A stretch of 64,000 bases of DNA from Euwallacea fornicatus. Lineage: Eukaryota > Arthropoda > Insecta > Coleoptera > Curculionidae. The first letter of the stretch is position 1; each line of letters begins with the position of its first letter. The notes beneath the pieces are model-generated. The model searched no databases. It saw nothing but the letters and a program-made list of their open reading frames with translations, and was not told the DNA's origin. Shown here in pieces: positions 62,965-64,000 of the stretch. The DNA is taken from assembly GCF_040115645.1 (NCBI RefSeq), contig NW_027096026.1, forward strand, positions 558,001 through 622,000. The letters are read 5' to 3'. Made by a program: the position numbers and the translations under genes.

Positions 62965-63123
62965 AGCTGATTAATCTAACGTTTTGTTTAAGACATTTGT
63001 TCATCATTTGTCGAAGTTATCGAGCTTCAAAATTTGAGTGTTTGAGCACTTAAAGTACTCTTTTTCTTGGAAATTCAACAAGATGCAATCATGATGTGTT
63101 GTGTCATCTGAAAGATCTCGTCG
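62965..63123. repeat. Single 159-bp monomer
   Basis: A gagcac/cttgga form between two 176-bp monomers. The 62,630-63,123 order (159, 176, 159) partly repeats the order just before it. Confidence 0.86.
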
Positions 63124-63475
63124 AGCTGATTAATTTGATACTTTGTTTAAGACATTTGGTCATCGTTTGTCGAAGTTATCGAGCTTCAAAGTTAGAAAAG
63201 TCACACAATTTGAGTGTTTCAGCACTTCAAGTACTCTTTTTCTTAGAAAATCAACAAGATGCAATCATGATGTGTTGTGTCATCTGAAAGATCTCGTCTA
63301 GCTGATTAATCTGACGTTTTGTTTAAGACATTTGGTCATCGTTTGTCGAAGTTATCGAGCTTCAAAGTTAGAAAAGTCACACAATTTGAGTGTTTCAGCA
63401 CTTAAAGTACTCTTTTTCTTAGAAAATCAACAAGATGCAATCATGATGTGTTGTGTCATCTGAAAGATCTCGTCG

Positions 63476-63952
63476 AGCTGATTAATCTAACGTTTTGTTT
63501 AAGACATTTGTTCATCATTTGTCGAAGTTATCGAGCTTCAAAATTTGAGTGTTTGAGCACTTAAAGTACTCTTTTTCTTGGAAATTCAACAAGATGCAAT
63601 CATGATGTGTTGGGTCATCTGAAAGATCTCGTCGAGCTGATTAATCTAACGTTTTGTTTAAGACATTTGGTCATCGTTTGTCGAAGTTATCGAGCTTCAA
63701 AATTTGAGTGTTTCAGCACTTCAAGTACTCTTTTTCTTAGAAAATCAACAAGATGCAATCATGATGTGTTGTGTCATCTGAAAGATCTCGTCGAGCTGAT
63801 TAATCTAACGTTTTGTTTAAGACATTTGTTCATCATTTGTCGAAGTTATCGAGCTTCAAAATTTGAGTGTTTCAGCACTTCAAGTACTCTTTTTCTTAGA
63901 AAATCAACAAGATGCAATCATGATGTGTTGTGTCATCTGAAAGATCTCGTCG
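63476..63952. repeat. Three consecutive 159-bp monomers at the window end
   Basis: AGCT at 63,476, 63,635, 63,794 and 63,953. The first carries a private 'gttgggtc' (about 63,610). The array continues past the window edge, so its right limit is unknown. Confidence 0.86.
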
Positions 63953-64000
63953 AGCTGATTAATCTAACGTTTTGTTTAAGACATTTGTTCATCATTTGTC

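Larger units (their letters stand above)
1..64000. repeat. Tandem satellite array, 176-bp monomer (about 365 copies)
   Basis: The whole window is head-to-tail copies of one AT-rich monomer, all in the same orientation. The word 'tcgagctgattaa' recurs every 176 bases (AGCT at 161, 337, 513, 689, 865 and onward). From 161 to 55,953 the distance is exactly 317 x 176, so there is no net length change in 55.8 kb. After that, 16 monomers are 159 bp. No transposon, tRNA, rRNA, telomere repeat or unique sequence interrupts it. Monomer length, homogeneity and HORs fit a centromeric or pericentromeric satellite of a eukaryote, most likely a plant. That is an inference from architecture; I do not recognise the family. 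Strand is arbitrary. Confidence 0.98.
59216..64000. repeat. C-type block 2, mixed 176/159-bp monomers
   Basis: C monomers continue to the end of the window. From AGCT 59,087 to 63,953 I count 15 intervals of 176 bp and 14 of 159 bp (total 4,866, exact). Two tail haplotypes alternate: 'gagcacttaaag...cttggaaattc' and 'cagcacttcaag...cttagaaaatc'. Because 159 is a multiple of 3 and these monomers lack some stops, open frames of up to 116 codons appear here. They are by-products of the repeat. Confidence 0.9.

Noticed and set aside
53753..63287. Open reading frames of 61 to 116 codons on the + strand
   Set aside because: They are translations of the satellite itself. The same peptides repeat with the monomer, overlapping frames read the same DNA, and two frames 4,014 bp apart are identical because the DNA is duplicated. 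There is no codon bias, no conserved domain and no promoter context. They appear only because C monomers lost some stops and the 159-bp form is a multiple of three.
1..64000. CRISPR array
   Set aside because: The repeat unit is 176 bp with no unique spacers between short repeats, and no cas genes are present.
1..64000. CENP-B box
   Set aside because: I looked for the TTCG....A..CGGG pattern. 'cggg' is not seen, and the only 'ttcg' words I noticed are isolated variants (about 6,316, 54,485, 55,718 and 56,053), so no monomer carries a match.
1..64000. Telomeric repeat or subtelomere
   Set aside because: No TTTAGGG or TTAGGG runs are present. 'tttaag' and 'tttaac' are part of the monomer.
1..64000. 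Assignment to a named family such as Arabidopsis 180-bp or Brassica 176-bp centromere satellite
   Set aside because: The length is suggestive for Brassica, but I cannot confirm similarity from memory, and the sequence does not look like the Arabidopsis repeat. A BLAST search against plant satellites would settle it.
1..64000. RNA polymerase III promoter boxes or tRNA-derived origin of the monomer
   Set aside because: No GGTTCGA-type B box or tRNA-like fold was found; the resemblance of 'ggttctc' in some monomers is too weak.

Overview
The window is one uninterrupted satellite DNA array. I see no gene, RNA gene, transposable element or unique sequence in it. The repeat is an AT-rich (about 34% G+C) monomer of 176 bp. 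Taking the first base of the AGCT in 'tcgagctgattaa' as monomer position 1, I count 364 complete intervals between base 161 and base 63,953: 348 of 176 bp and 16 of 159 bp, which accounts for every base (63,792). Nucleosome-scale monomers, a single orientation, nested higher-order repeats (HORs) and the absence of insertions are typical of a eukaryotic centromeric or pericentromeric satellite. A plant is my first guess, but an animal is possible. I do not recognise the family, so species and centromere function are inference.

Layout. (1) Bases 1 to about 53,450 are a homogenised core ('A' type). Its monomers differ at roughly 20 recurring diagnostic sites, and those sites show a patchwork of local HORs and large recent duplications: 4-mers (704 bp), a 6-mer (1,056 bp), a 10-mer block (1,760-bp offset), 8-mers (1,408 bp), a 15/16-mer (2,640/2,816 bp), a 19-monomer offset (3,344 bp) and a 7-kb block repeated at 35 to 40 monomers (6,160/7,040 bp). 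(2) About 53,450-55,200 is a decayed transition zone ('B' type) with many private changes. (3) About 55,200-56,235 is a second subfamily, 'C', about 86% identical to A by my hand count (24 differences in 176). It includes the first two 159-bp monomers. (4) About 56,236-58,700 is an island of 14 A-type monomers. (5) About 58,700-59,215 is B type again. (6) About 59,215-64,000 is C type again, with 14 more 159-bp monomers and a fresh 1,005-bp six-monomer HOR.

The 159-bp form is a 17-bp deletion of the C monomer between two 'caa' words, and it is now repeatedly amplified. Seven monomers in the A core carry a short patch of B/C-type sequence, so the subfamilies have exchanged sequence. The B-to-C transition itself occurs twice (around 55.2 and 59.2 kb, 4,014 bp apart) with the A island between. 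Nothing here acts as a pathway. The interest lies in the record of unequal crossover, conversion-like patches and segmental duplication, and in conserved within-monomer features (clustered CpGs, short dyads) that may matter for chromatin. Block ends are eye estimates, good to a few tens of bases.
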